From Clostridia bacterium (GTDB lineage Bacteria; Bacillota; Clostridia; Oscillospirales; Acutalibacteraceae), in the NCBI GenBank assembly GCA_017410605.1, contig JAFQQN010000008.1, positions 1 through 64,000 of the forward strand: a stretch of 64,000 nt of DNA, read 5' to 3'. The position numbers and the translations under genes were made by a program. Shown here one piece after another: positions 16,968 through 26,300 of this stretch (within the stretch, counting starts at the first letter, position 1; every line of letters starts with the position of its first letter). The notes under the pieces are model-generated. The model was not told the DNA's origin and made no database searches. It saw nothing but the letters and a program-made list of their open reading frames with translations.

Positions 16968-17567
16968 ATGGAAGATATAAAGCAGATAATTTCAACAAAT
17001 ATAACAGACCTTAGAACAGCGAAGGGCCTTACACAAATAGAATTAGCAGAAAAACTCAATTACTCAGATAAGGCAATCTCAAAGTGGGAAAGGGGCGAAT
17101 CTCTTCCCGATGTTACGGTTCTAAAGCAATTGGCAGATATTTTTGATGTAACTCTTGATTACCTGGTTCAACCGGGTCATGACAGGCGAAAAATTTCTCA
17201 GCTCAACCGTAGCGGCAGGGTTAGAAATCATGGGTTTATAACCGGTATGTCTATAATTTTGGTTTGGCTGGTTGCAACCCTTGTTTTTATCATTCTTGAC
17301 CTTACACTAAAAAACACACTCGCCCATTTTTTATGTTTTGTATATGCCGTACCTGTTTCTATGATAGTATGGCTTATATTAAACTCTATATGGTTCAATG
17401 CCAGACGCAATTACCTTATTATATCTCTTCTAATTTGGACCGGTCTGGCCTCAATCTTTTTAACATTTTTAATTTTTAAAATTAACATTTGGCTCATATT
17501 TATTTTAGGCATTCCCAGTCAAATTATTATTTGTCTTTGGTCTAACCTTAAATATAGAAAAATTTAA
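16968..17567 (+). CDS. Xre-family regulator with a C-terminal membrane domain
   Basis: 199 residues from the ATG at 16968 (GGTGGTG site). Residues 5-60 are a Cro/CI helix-turn-helix (NLTDLRTAKGLTQIELAEKL-type pattern, then SDKAISKWERGESLPDVTVLKQLADIFDV). Residues about 90-199 contain four hydrophobic segments (FITGMSIILVWLVATLVFII, FLCFVYAVPVSMIVWLIL, and two more), so it is a membrane-tethered repressor, a common type in Firmicutes that often senses cell-envelope stress. It is divergent from degV and shares its promoter architecture, so the degV operon is a possible target. Its own terminator follows. Confidence 0.88.
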   Translation: MEDIKQIISTNITDLRTAKGLTQIELAEKLNYSDKAISKWERGESLPDVTVLKQLADIFDVTLDYLVQPGHDRRKISQLNRSGRVRNHGFITGMSIILVWLVATLVFIILDLTLKNTLAHFLCFVYAVPVSMIVWLILNSIWFNARRNYLIISLLIWTGLASIFLTFLIFKINIWLIFILGIPSQIIICLWSNLKYRKI

Positions 17568-17576
17568 TAACAAACA

Positions 17577-17612
17577 ATCCGCAGTTGGTGTTTGCCAACT
17601 GCGGATTTTACT
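17577..17612. terminator. Rho-independent terminator between convergent genes
   Basis: Stem ATCCGCAGTTGG with CCAACTGCGGAT and a 6-nt loop (17577-17606), followed by TTTT on the + side. It can serve the Xre gene and, less strongly, the lysozyme gene. Confidence 0.85.
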
Positions 17613-17629
17613 TTTACCTATTATTAATA

Positions 17630-19030
17630 CTAGTTAACCAAATTTCTTGCAACATATACTGAATCGCTTAAACGAACATATCCGTCACCGTTAACATCAA
17701 GTGCCTTTTCATAACATTCAATGTCCCAACCGGCGGCCCTTTTCGAAATTATTACTACATCCTTCATATCGCAAATCTCGTCACCGTTAACATCGCCAAC
17801 CACTCTTTCTATAACGCCTATTTTAAAAGCGGTCGTTTTTGAACCGTAGTTTACCGATAACTCTTTTTCACCAGAGGTCTCACTGTCAAAGCCGGTTATC
17901 ATATTCTCTGTCATATTCAAAATTTCCGAATACTCCGTTGTGCCCAACATTGGGCCATATGTAACCTTGATTTTGCCGCCCGATACACTCAATGGCATAT
18001 CAATATAATATTTGGTTTGAGGCAAGGCTTCAATCTCTACCGACTGCACATAGTCTAAAGGGTTCACCTCAACACCCTTGCCATTTGTAAAATAAATCCA
18101 TTTTTCTTCATCGCCTGTTTTTCTAACAAGACCTTGGGCAGAACCGTCCCACTGACCATTTTTTACATAATGCCAACCACCCTCGTAAAAAACAGCAGTG
18201 TTTGCGGTTAAATCAATTTTTTTATCCTTAACATAATACCATTTGCCATCAAGCAAATAAAGGGTTTCTTCTCTTGTATCAACCTCTACCTCTGCCGGGG
18301 CAAACCCGTTTAAGCCCAATTCTCTTATTATCTTGGGGTAGTTTTTATAGGAAACATCCTTATCCACAGCTCCCGAAACACCACTTACAACACCTTCTTG
18401 GGTATATTGGTACATTCCATAACCCAATGATGCATAATCCGGTAAAACCCATTCACCGTCTACCCACGTACCATTTACATATTTATAGTGAGCTATCCAT
18501 GTATCGCAGGCCGCCTGTATTTCGTCAAGATACAAGTAATTTTTAAACCAATTTAAGTTAGAATACACGCCCGGATAATATCCAGCCTCCTTAATGCCGT
18601 TTACAAAGGCTAAGGCAATATCGGTTCTTTGCCTTGTTGTAAGCTTGTTAGCTCCCTGGTAAGCCTCGTCCTCTATATCATAATAAATGGGGTAATCTAT
18701 ACTCTTGCCCGACAGCCAGTTTAAAACATCTCTGGCATCTCTCTTAGCCTCCTCTATTGTTACAGCATAGCTATACATATAAACACCTACATGAAGTCCT
18801 GCTGCAACAGCCCCTGCATAATGCTCTTCAAAGCGTGGGTCTTTGACTTCAGAATACCCTACACGAATAATTACAAAATCGTTTCCGTCGGCCTTAACCT
18901 TTTCCCAGTTTATATTGGTTTGCCATTTTGAAACATCAATTCCCGCCGCAAAATAATCAGCCGCAGAGGCCAAAAAGGCCGTTTGAAAAACAAAAACCAA
19001 ACATACAATTAGTGTTAAAAATCTTTTCAA
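17630..19030 (-). CDS. Secreted GH25 lysozyme with wall-binding-like repeats and a C-terminal dockerin
   Basis: 466 residues. The TTG at 19030 is the start (AAGGAG site) and gives a clean signal peptide (1-23, FLASAA). Residues 27-240 are a GH25 muramidase: AGIDVSKWQ with Asp32 and YYDIEDEAY with Asp118/Glu120, the catalytic acids. Residues about 255-325 hold two or three short repeats (GKWYYVKDKK, GGWHYVKNGQ, EKWIYFTNGKG) like choline/wall-binding motifs. Residues about 330-405 are a beta region. Residues about 408-466 are a type I dockerin with two calcium loops (DVNGDEICDMKD and DVNGDGYVRLSD). Dockerins attach enzymes to cohesin scaffolds, so this lysozyme may be displayed on one. Confidence 0.9.
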   Translation of the reverse strand: MKRFLTLIVCLVFVFQTAFLASAADYFAAGIDVSKWQTNINWEKVKADGNDFVIIRVGYSEVKDPRFEEHYAGAVAAGLHVGVYMYSYAVTIEEAKRDARDVLNWLSGKSIDYPIYYDIEDEAYQGANKLTTRQRTDIALAFVNGIKEAGYYPGVYSNLNWFKNYLYLDEIQAACDTWIAHYKYVNGTWVDGEWVLPDYASLGYGMYQYTQEGVVSGVSGAVDKDVSYKNYPKIIRELGLNGFAPAEVEVDTREETLYLLDGKWYYVKDKKIDLTANTAVFYEGGWHYVKNGQWDGSAQGLVRKTGDEEKWIYFTNGKGVEVNPLDYVQSVEIEALPQTKYYIDMPLSVSGGKIKVTYGPMLGTTEYSEILNMTENMITGFDSETSGEKELSVNYGSKTTAFKIGVIERVVGDVNGDEICDMKDVVIISKRAAGWDIECYEKALDVNGDGYVRLSDSVYVARNLVN

Positions 19031-19177
19031 TTTAATTCTCCTTGTAAAAAAATTCCAATAATATTTTAAAAAATATAAACCATAATACTAGTGTCAGCTT
19101 AAAAAATTGCTTGCGTTTGTAGTGCAAAGGTTTATAAATTATTTTTCTTTAGACCTTCGTTACTTAATATAAGTTTC

Positions 19178-19252
19178 GGGGTCAGCCTAAGAATTATAAA
19201 ATAAACATTTTGCTTAAGGCTGACCCTACAGGGCAGACATTGGTCTGCCCTG
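19178..19252. repeat. Two adjacent intergenic inverted repeats
   Basis: GGGTCAGCCT (19179-19188) is inverted at 19217-19226 with a 28-nt spacer, and immediately next to it CAGGGCAGAC (19229-19238) is inverted at 19243-19252 with a 4-nt loop. The second could terminate + strand transcription (TTTGTTT follows), but no + gene ends here. It looks like a REP-type intergenic repeat. The rest of the 227-bp gap shows only AT-rich sequence. Confidence 0.55.
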
Positions 19253-19257
19253 TTTGT

Positions 19258-20430
19258 TTAATTCTCTATAATTCCGCTTTTTCTAATAACCTCAACAACC
19301 TCTTCAAGCTCATTACTGGGTAAAACCAAAGCAAAACGAACATAGCCCTCACCGTGAGGTCCAAAAGCACTTCCGGGGGTGGCAACAACACCCGCCTTTA
19401 ACATAAGCGCCTCGCAAAACTCTTTCGAAGAGGTATACCCTTTTGGTAATGGCGCCCAAACAAACATTGTTCCGTCGCTGTCAGGTATCTCCCAGCCAAG
19501 CTTTCTCAGTCCCCCACAAAGTGTATCTCTTCGTTTTTGATATTCTTCACACTGCAGTTTTACAGCCTCCCTTGGTCCTTTAAGTGCGGCTATAGCCGCC
19601 TTTTGAACCGGCATAAACATACCAAAATCGTATTGAGAACGAAGAAGCTTCATCGCATCTATTATCTGTTTGTTGCCAATGAGAAACGAAATTCTTGCCC
19701 CGGTAACATTAAATGATTTTGAAAGTGAGAAAAACTCTGCCCCCACCTCTAATGCTCCGTCTATAGAAAGAAAAGAAAAGCCCTCTCTTCCATCAAAAAT
19801 AATATCGGAATAGGCATTATCGTTAATAATTAAAAAGCCATATTTTTTAGCAAGAGCTATAATTTCTTCATAAACTTTTCGGTCTGCCGCCGCACCCACA
19901 GGGTTTGAGGGGTAAGACAAAACTATGTATTTTGTTTTCTTTAAAAGCTCTTCGTCTAACAAATCAATTCGGGGTAAAAAGTTATATTCTTTTATTAAAG
20001 GATAATAATGAATTTCTGCCTCCCCAAAATAAGCGCCGGCTTCGAACACAGGATAACCCGGGTCGGGCAGTAAAACAACATCACCTTTATTGCAAAGGCA
20101 CATTCCAAGGTGACCCATACCCTCTTGTGAGCCGTTGGTGGCAGTTATAATATCGGGTGTTATAATGGTATTAAACCTATCTTTATAATAGTCGCAGACA
20201 GCGCCTAAAAGCTCGTCGCTTTCTTTTAAAGAATACTTCCAATTTTCGGGCACCTTAGCCGCTTCGACAAGAGCGTCAATCACATTCTGAGGCGGTGTAA
20301 AATCGGGTGTTCCTATAAACAGATTGAAAACCTTTTTGCCCTGTTTAACCATTTCGTCTTTTAGGGCATTAAGGGAAGAAAAAATCCCTGTTTCGAAATG
20401 GTTCAACCTTTCAGACGGTTTTATAGTCAT
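19258..20430 (-). CDS. Class I pyridoxal-phosphate aminotransferase
   Basis: A 390-residue fold-type I aminotransferase. Visible PLP residues are Lys238 in SLSKSFNVTGAR (Schiff base), Asn176 in SYPSNPVGA, Asp204 and Tyr207 in INDNAYSDI, and an Arg near the end for the substrate carboxylate (GEGYVRFALV). The sequence is closest by eye to the DapL/AlaT-like group (LL-diaminopimelate or alanine/aspartate-type aminotransferases), but substrate cannot be set from sequence alone. ATG at 20430 with a GGGGGA site. It stands alone between the lysozyme and malQ; the flanking sequence contains no lysine-pathway gene. Confidence 0.88.
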   Translation of the reverse strand: MTIKPSERLNHFETGIFSSLNALKDEMVKQGKKVFNLFIGTPDFTPPQNVIDALVEAAKVPENWKYSLKESDELLGAVCDYYKDRFNTIITPDIITATNGSQEGMGHLGMCLCNKGDVVLLPDPGYPVFEAGAYFGEAEIHYYPLIKEYNFLPRIDLLDEELLKKTKYIVLSYPSNPVGAAADRKVYEEIIALAKKYGFLIINDNAYSDIIFDGREGFSFLSIDGALEVGAEFFSLSKSFNVTGARISFLIGNKQIIDAMKLLRSQYDFGMFMPVQKAAIAALKGPREAVKLQCEEYQKRRDTLCGGLRKLGWEIPDSDGTMFVWAPLPKGYTSSKEFCEALMLKAGVVATPGSAFGPHGEGYVRFALVLPSNELEEVVEVIRKSGIIEN

Positions 20431-20621
20431 ATTAAGTCCCCCACAAATAAATTACAATCATTATAACTGTTTTTAAATAAAAAGTAAATACACCCTTGTT
20501 ATTTTAAACAAGAAATTTAAGGAAGTGGCATTAAAAAAGCTTTTTCCAAAAATTATATTGAATTTTCAGCATTAAAATGTTATAAATAATATTGTATTTA
20601 TCTTTTAGAAAGAGTGATTTT

Positions 20622-22118
20622 ATGCGTTCAAGCGGAATTTTAATGCCTATTTTTTCCCTTTCGGGCAAATATGGTATTGGTACACTTGGCAAAAGCGCTT
20701 ATGAATTTATAGATTTTTTAGAAAAAGCCGGGCAAAGCTATTGGCAAATTTTGCCTCTCAACCCCACAAACTATGGTGATTCTCCCTACCAATCGTTTTC
20801 TGCCTATGCAGGTAACCCCTATTTTATAGATTTAACCTTTTTAGAAAAAAAGGGGCTACTGTTAAAGGGCGAGGCAGAAAGCTTTGATTTTGGCAGTGAC
20901 CATACCCAAATAGATTACGGCAAGCTTTATAAAAACAGAAGCAAGATTTTAGAACTTGCATTTTCAAGGTTTGAGCCGAATGAAGAATATAACACCTTTT
21001 GCAGCGAAAACGGGTTTTGGCTTAATAACTATGCCCTTTTTATGGCTCTTAAAGATTCTTTTGATGGAAAAAGTTGGTTAGAGTGGGACGAAAATTTACG
21101 GCTTAAGGACAAAGCCGCAATAAAAAAGGCACAAGAACAATATAAAAAGAAAATTGAATTTTACTGTTTTGTGCAGTTTGAATTTTTTACCCAGTGGAGT
21201 TGTCTTAAAGCGTATGCCAACCAAAAGGGCATTAAAATTATTGGTGATATTCCCATTTATGTTGCCCTTGACAGTGCAGATGTGTGGGCTTCCCCCGAAG
21301 CATTTTTATTAGACGAAAAGCTTTGCCCAACCCTTGTGGCCGGTGTTCCACCCGATGTCTTTTCAAAAGACGGACAGCTTTGGGGCAACCCCCTTTATGA
21401 TTGGGAGTTTATGAAAAAAGACGGCTACACCTGGTGGAAAAACCGCCTTGGTTATGTTTTAAAGCTTTATGACACTGTCAGAATAGACCATTTTAGGGGC
21501 TTTGAAGCCTTTTATGCCATTCCCTATGGTGACAAAACAGCCAAAAACGGCCATTGGATAAAAGGACCGGATTTTAAGTTTTTTGAAGAGGTTAAAAACT
21601 GGTTCGGTAAAGATGTTCCAATTATAGCCGAGGACCTTGGTTTTCTTACCCCACAGGTTGAAAAAATGCTTAAAAAAAGCGGCTTCCCCGGTATGAAAGT
21701 TTTGCAGTTTGCCTTTGATGACGGCGCTAACAGCAACTATATGCCCCATAATCACACAAAAAACAGCGTTGTATACACCGGCACACACGATAATAATACT
21801 GTTTTGGGTTGGGCTGAAAGCGCCACCCCCGAAAGCCTTGAACTTGCCAACCGCTATATGCACGTTGACCCAAAAGAGGGCATAAACTGGGCAATGATGC
21901 GCACCGCTTTAATGTCGGTAGCAGATACGGCTATTTTAATGATGGCCGACCTTTTAGGTCTCGGTAGCGAGGCAAGAATAAATACCCCCTCTACCCTTGG
22001 GGAAAACTGGAAGTGGCGAATAGAGGGTGGGTGTATTAACGATTGGTTGGCCGGAATTGTTTATGAAAACACCGCCCTTTACGGCCGTCTGCCAAAAAAG
22101 AATAAAACTAAAAAATAA
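20622..22118 (+). CDS. malQ: 4-alpha-glucanotransferase (amylomaltase, GH77)
   Basis: 498 residues from the ATG at 20622 (AGAAAGAGTG site; a TTG 30 bases upstream is in frame but has no site). The enzyme disproportionates malto-oligosaccharides in maltose, starch or glycogen metabolism. All three GH77 acids are visible: Asp in VRIDHFRGFEAFYAIP (nucleophile), Glu in IIAEDLGFLTPQVEKML (acid/base), and Asp in YTGTHDNNT. The N-terminal GILMPIFSLSGKYGIGTLG and SPYQSFSAYAGNPYFIDL are family signatures. Length and order are normal. It is monocistronic, with a terminator right behind it. Confidence 0.96.
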   Translation: MRSSGILMPIFSLSGKYGIGTLGKSAYEFIDFLEKAGQSYWQILPLNPTNYGDSPYQSFSAYAGNPYFIDLTFLEKKGLLLKGEAESFDFGSDHTQIDYGKLYKNRSKILELAFSRFEPNEEYNTFCSENGFWLNNYALFMALKDSFDGKSWLEWDENLRLKDKAAIKKAQEQYKKKIEFYCFVQFEFFTQWSCLKAYANQKGIKIIGDIPIYVALDSADVWASPEAFLLDEKLCPTLVAGVPPDVFSKDGQLWGNPLYDWEFMKKDGYTWWKNRLGYVLKLYDTVRIDHFRGFEAFYAIPYGDKTAKNGHWIKGPDFKFFEEVKNWFGKDVPIIAEDLGFLTPQVEKMLKKSGFPGMKVLQFAFDDGANSNYMPHNHTKNSVVYTGTHDNNTVLGWAESATPESLELANRYMHVDPKEGINWAMMRTALMSVADTAILMMADLLGLGSEARINTPSTLGENWKWRIEGGCINDWLAGIVYENTALYGRLPKKNKTKK

Positions 22119-22124
22119 AATGTA

Positions 22125-22161
22125 ACGGATATGTTCAAACAGGCTGAACATATCCGTTTTT
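22125..22161 (+). terminator. malQ rho-independent terminator
   Basis: Stem ACGGATATGTTCA (22125-22137) with TGAACATATCCGT (22145-22157) followed by five T. Confidence 0.9.
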
Positions 22162-22255
22162 GATTATATACTTATATAAACTGCTTAATAACTAAAAGGC
22201 AATTTTGTAACCGTTAGGTTGGAAAATTTTACAAAAAGGGAATAGAACTGTTATG

Positions 22256-22378
22256 TACCAGCAAGCATCGCCAATGGGTGACCATTGGCACTTGTCAGGA
22301 ACATTCCTGAAACCTTTAAGGGCTTGGGATTATCCCAACAAACTGCCGTTTGTCCCCAAAAGGCGATGCTTGCTGGTA
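22256..22378. other. 123-bp multi-hairpin (cloverleaf-like) element
   Basis: A perfect 17-bp inverted repeat, TACCAGCAAGCATCGCC, closes the element (22256-22272 and 22362-22378). Inside are four more perfect stem-loops: AATGG/CCATT with loop GTGA (22273-22286), TCAGGA/TCCTGA (22295-22310), TTGGGA/TCCCAA (22324-22338) and CAAAC/GTTTG (22339-22352). No reading frame crosses it. It lies between malQ and the lipoprotein stop codon. It could be a structured RNA, a palindromic mobile repeat (MITE-like) or a recombination site; nothing in the sequence decides this. Confidence 0.7.
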
Positions 22379-22382
22379 TTCC

Positions 22383-22928
22383 TTAAATCAACTCTTCATT
22401 TATGCTTATGATTACATTTGAAACATCATATTCAATGGTGAATAAATATCCATCTTTGGTATAATGAGAAGATACTTTTGGTGTATCATTTCTGCCAGTA
22501 TAAAGAAATAAATATTCACCATTAGGATCAATCGCTCTTACCTCATCTAACGACTGACCTTTTACCAGTCCATCAAAATCAGATTTTAATAACTGCGTGC
22601 TGTAAGTACTTCCTAAAATTCTGGTACCCGAACCATCAAACAAGAATATTGCAATACTCCCTTCGCCAAGATATGATACTCGATACACTCCGTTATCTTC
22701 CCTTAAACATTCAATGGGATATTTAATATTTAACTCGTTCAACGAACCATTGAACTGCGTAAGTTCCAATAATTCTGTTTCATCATATATTTTAGATGCC
22801 AAATCAACTAAACTTTTATCCGGCGGGGATATCTCAATGTTCAAATCACTTCCTCCTTTGGTGCAAGAACAAATCACGAGCAACATCACTATTGCAGAAA
22901 TTAGAGAATAATATTTTGTCAATCTCAT
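22383..22928 (-). CDS. Lipoprotein of unknown function
   Basis: 181 residues from the ATG at 22928 (GAGGTG site; a TTG four codons upstream overlaps the previous gene). The N-terminus is a lipoprotein signal, LISAIVMLLVICSC, with Cys as the likely lipidation site. The mature part (about 155 residues) is acidic and beta-rich, with no motif I recognise (VYRVSYLGEGSIAIFLFDGSG). It is the last gene of the RHS cluster, starting 8 bp after the membrane protein stop, so it may be a second immunity or accessory protein for the RHS toxin; that is only positional evidence. The structured 123-bp element begins right after its stop codon. Confidence 0.75.
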   Translation of the reverse strand: MRLTKYYSLISAIVMLLVICSCTKGGSDLNIEISPPDKSLVDLASKIYDETELLELTQFNGSLNELNIKYPIECLREDNGVYRVSYLGEGSIAIFLFDGSGTRILGSTYSTQLLKSDFDGLVKGQSLDEVRAIDPNGEYLFLYTGRNDTPKVSSHYTKDGYLFTIEYDVSNVIISINEELI

Positions 22929-22936
22929 AGTGCACC

Positions 22937-23356
22937 TCAATTCCCTGCTGCATACGTACTGAATATTGCAATAGCGATAATGACTACATCTCCAACAACC
23001 CCAAAGATATTAGACAACAACAGGCAAAATACAATGTCGCAAGTACAAACCGCATATACAATCCTAATTGCTTTATGTTTTCTAATAGATATGGTTACAC
23101 AGCAAATCATCCCAAGCAGAATTACTAGATAGGATATATCAAAAATAATTGACATATTTATTTCTTCAAAATAGCGAAAGGACGACGCAAGGTACAGCAA
23201 TGTTCCAAATGGTGTGTTTGTTACATAAATGTAGTATGCTTTACCTTCTAAAAATAAGGACATACATATAAGCAGAACAAAAACGCCTGTCAGCACAGCA
23301 GAAAAAATTATTTTCCCGTTAGAACTCTTCCCACGGTATGATCCCAATACGACCAC
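22937..23356 (-). CDS. Small membrane protein, candidate immunity protein of the RHS toxin
   Basis: 139 residues with three or four hydrophobic segments (KIIFSAVLTGVFVLLICMSLF, ISYLVILLGMICCVTI, and a long C-terminal stretch from IRIVYAVCTCDIVFCLLL to VVIIAIAIF). No domain is recognised. The start is uncertain: GTG at 23356 or TTG at 23347 behind GAGGAGG. Either way it begins inside the RHS gene (overlap 40-49 bp). Immunity genes of RHS/WapA-type contact-dependent toxins usually lie directly downstream of the toxin tip, so this is the first candidate. A membrane immunity protein would suit a toxin acting at the membrane, but that is speculative. Confidence 0.7.
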   Translation of the reverse strand: MVVLGSYRGKSSNGKIIFSAVLTGVFVLLICMSLFLEGKAYYIYVTNTPFGTLLYLASSFRYFEEINMSIIFDISYLVILLGMICCVTISIRKHKAIRIVYAVCTCDIVFCLLLSNIFGVVGDVVIIAIAIFSTYAAGN

Positions 23357-26300
23357 CCCTCCTCACAATTATTAAAAAATACATGCGCAGCACGATTTCG
23401 AGTCTCAGTAAAGGGAGTAAATGAAAGTATAGAATACGAATCATTATGTGCATCCCATTCTATCATCATGCTATCCACTGTTCTAATCCACCCAGTAGGG
23501 TTGTCTTCTTCAAACTCGTAAAGTAATGTAAGAATTTCTCGTTGGTGATTTTTATCTGAGACGAGAAACGAGTATCGGATTTCAACGCCATCATTTTTGT
23601 CCGGACCTCTTTGATCAAGCACAACAATATCTCCGGGAAAATTGGAACACACATCATCCTCGTTCTCCACCAAATAAACATTACCTTTAGAGTAACTACC
23701 AATTGGTTTTGGGTTATACTTTTCAAGCGTAACTTGTTTCTGCCAATAACAAGCATATCGGCGTTCATAAGATTGCTCCTTGGATATACTTGTTGCAGCA
23801 CAATATCGTGTCCCTGTTAAGTCAAGTCGTACTATTGGATTATTCCCACAATATACGAACATATTATTCCCAAGGACACCTTGACCCGTTGAAACATAAC
23901 CGTCAGCGTTAATAAACCTACCAATTTCGGGATCGTAGTATCTTGTACCTGTTAGGTAGAATCCCGTCTCGGTATCATAGTAGTAGCCACGATATCTAAA
24001 GAGGTTACGTTGGCCGATATAACTTGCCTCTGAGCCTGTTACAGATAAGCATTTTCCCCACTCATCATAGGTATATTGTACCACCTCGTTACCCATACTG
24101 TCAAGTATGCCTGTAACATCGCCCTGTAAATTTTTAATGTAATAATAAGGCGTGCCACTGGCAATACCACCATATAAAAATCCGTATGGGCTACCGTTTT
24201 CATCATATAAATACCTGATATAACTGTTGCCTGTTCGTTCAGCCCTTAATAGCCCGTCCAACCAATAATATTGGGTTTGAGTGCCGTTTACCGTTTTTGA
24301 AATACGCTGTCCGATTGCATCATACTGGTAGGAATAACTGTTACTTCCGTTTGATACACCGGTCAGCTGTCTACCGGAAGACCAATTAAAGGAATAACCA
24401 TCACGGTATGTCAAAGGATTACCTATGCTGTCGTAGGTTATTTGCTGACCGTTATAGACTGTTAAAAGGTCGTGCCACTCACTGTCACCATAGGTATAGC
24501 TTTTTACAGTGGTGCCGCCAGTTTTAACTTGGGTTACATTACCTCCAGAATAGGTGTACTCAGTTGTAACACCGTTTCTTGTTACGCTTTTAAGTTGATT
24601 TAAGCTATCGTAGGTATAGCTTTCAAGAACTGTGCCGTTCTTTTTTATCTCGGTAATATTTCCTAAGGAATCGTATGTATACTCAAACGTATCAGCCCCG
24701 TTTATAACTTTGCTGACTAAGCTTGTGGTGCTGTTTTCTCCATTCCCACTTAAGTATTCATATTCTGTTACGTAGGCTGACATAGTATTAATCGTTCTTG
24801 AGGACAGTCTACAAAGCGGGTCGTATGTATATAAAAGCTGCGGTCTGGCATCAAGATTTACACTATAGATAGCGTTTTTTCTTTTTCCCGAAGTGCCGTC
24901 ACCGTAAACATACCATGTATCGAGCGCCCCATTACCTAACGACCATATACTGTGAGATACCCTGTTATTACTGTCGTAAATATAGCTCATTCGTTGCCCG
25001 TCACTGCTGTTTACGGCTGTTGTTCTTCCAATAAGGTCATAGGTGAATTTTGTTGAAGCATTACTTAGCAGGTCATCAAATTTAAACAATCTGCCGCGTT
25101 TGTCATAGGTGTAGCCACTTATTTTTGCGCCGTTTATTCTTTCGGCTATTAGTTGGTTATTATTGTCATATTCATATGTCTTATTTTGGTTGTTACCGTA
25201 CTGTATACTAGATATGAGTGCGGTTTTATTATCCTTATAAACAATATTGCTTAATAACCTATTCCCCACCAGGCTTTGTTTTCTTCTTCCAAAGGAATCA
25301 TATGTAAAATTATAAGCTGTATTCGAAGGGGAGGTTATTTTGCTTACCGACCCGTCTGTATTATACAGATAATTTACACTAGCACCGGTTCCGTCTACAG
25401 TTACACTCTTTAAACGGTTGTTTAGCTCATTAACATCGTAGGAAGTTTCGTTTCCCGCTGCATCACGAATTTTAGTAAGGTACCCGGCACCGGTATTGTA
25501 GGTATACTGAGTTTCTTTGCCTCTTGAGTCTGTTACCTTTTCGGGATAATTTCCACGATTCTGATAGCTTGTGGAGGTAGTTATGGTAGGATAAGTTGTG
25601 TCTTGTGTGGAGGAAACGGTTGCTTCAAGAGGATTACCGGCTGGATCATAGGTTATATTATATTTTATACCTTCGCTTGACACAGCCTGAGTTAAATTTT
25701 TCTTGCCGTCATATGTGTACTCATAATTTGTACCATCTGGATTAATAAGCTTTTTTAAATTATTATTTCCGTCATATTCAAAAGCAGAATTTTGATTGGC
25801 ATAATCCGAAGTAGATACCACATTCCCCTCACTGTCATAGGTATAGCTTTGAGAGGTATCTCTATAAAGAAATACCGAATCAAAATACGCCACATTACAG
25901 TTATTGTAGTAGCCTATATACCATTCTACGCTGTTGAATGACTTTTTGGCTACCGCGGCCTTCATACCGCATTGCCAACCATTTGAATGCATATTGTAAT
26001 GCAAATTAACCCATTCGTTGGTGCCGTCTGTATACATAAAACGTATTACCATTTTGAGGTAAGAGCGTCCGTTATGCCCGGCAACCGAATTAGCTTTAGT
26101 CCAACCACCGAAAAGAATGGCATCCCCTGCATTACCATATGCTGATACTGTTTGTTGTATATATTTTCCTTTTTCGGGTTCACCTATAAAGCGGTAAGAA
26201 TAGTTTCCGTCTCTACCAAGTGCATCTCCATAAGCTTCTGCAGTATGGTCACCGCTTACCGATTCAAAATGCACAATATAGTTGTTGGGAACCGTACCAA

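Noticed and set aside
22256..22378. tRNA gene in the multi-hairpin element
   Set aside because: The closing stem is 17 bp instead of 7, there is no T-loop (GTTCRA) or anticodon arrangement, and four internal arms do not fit tRNA.
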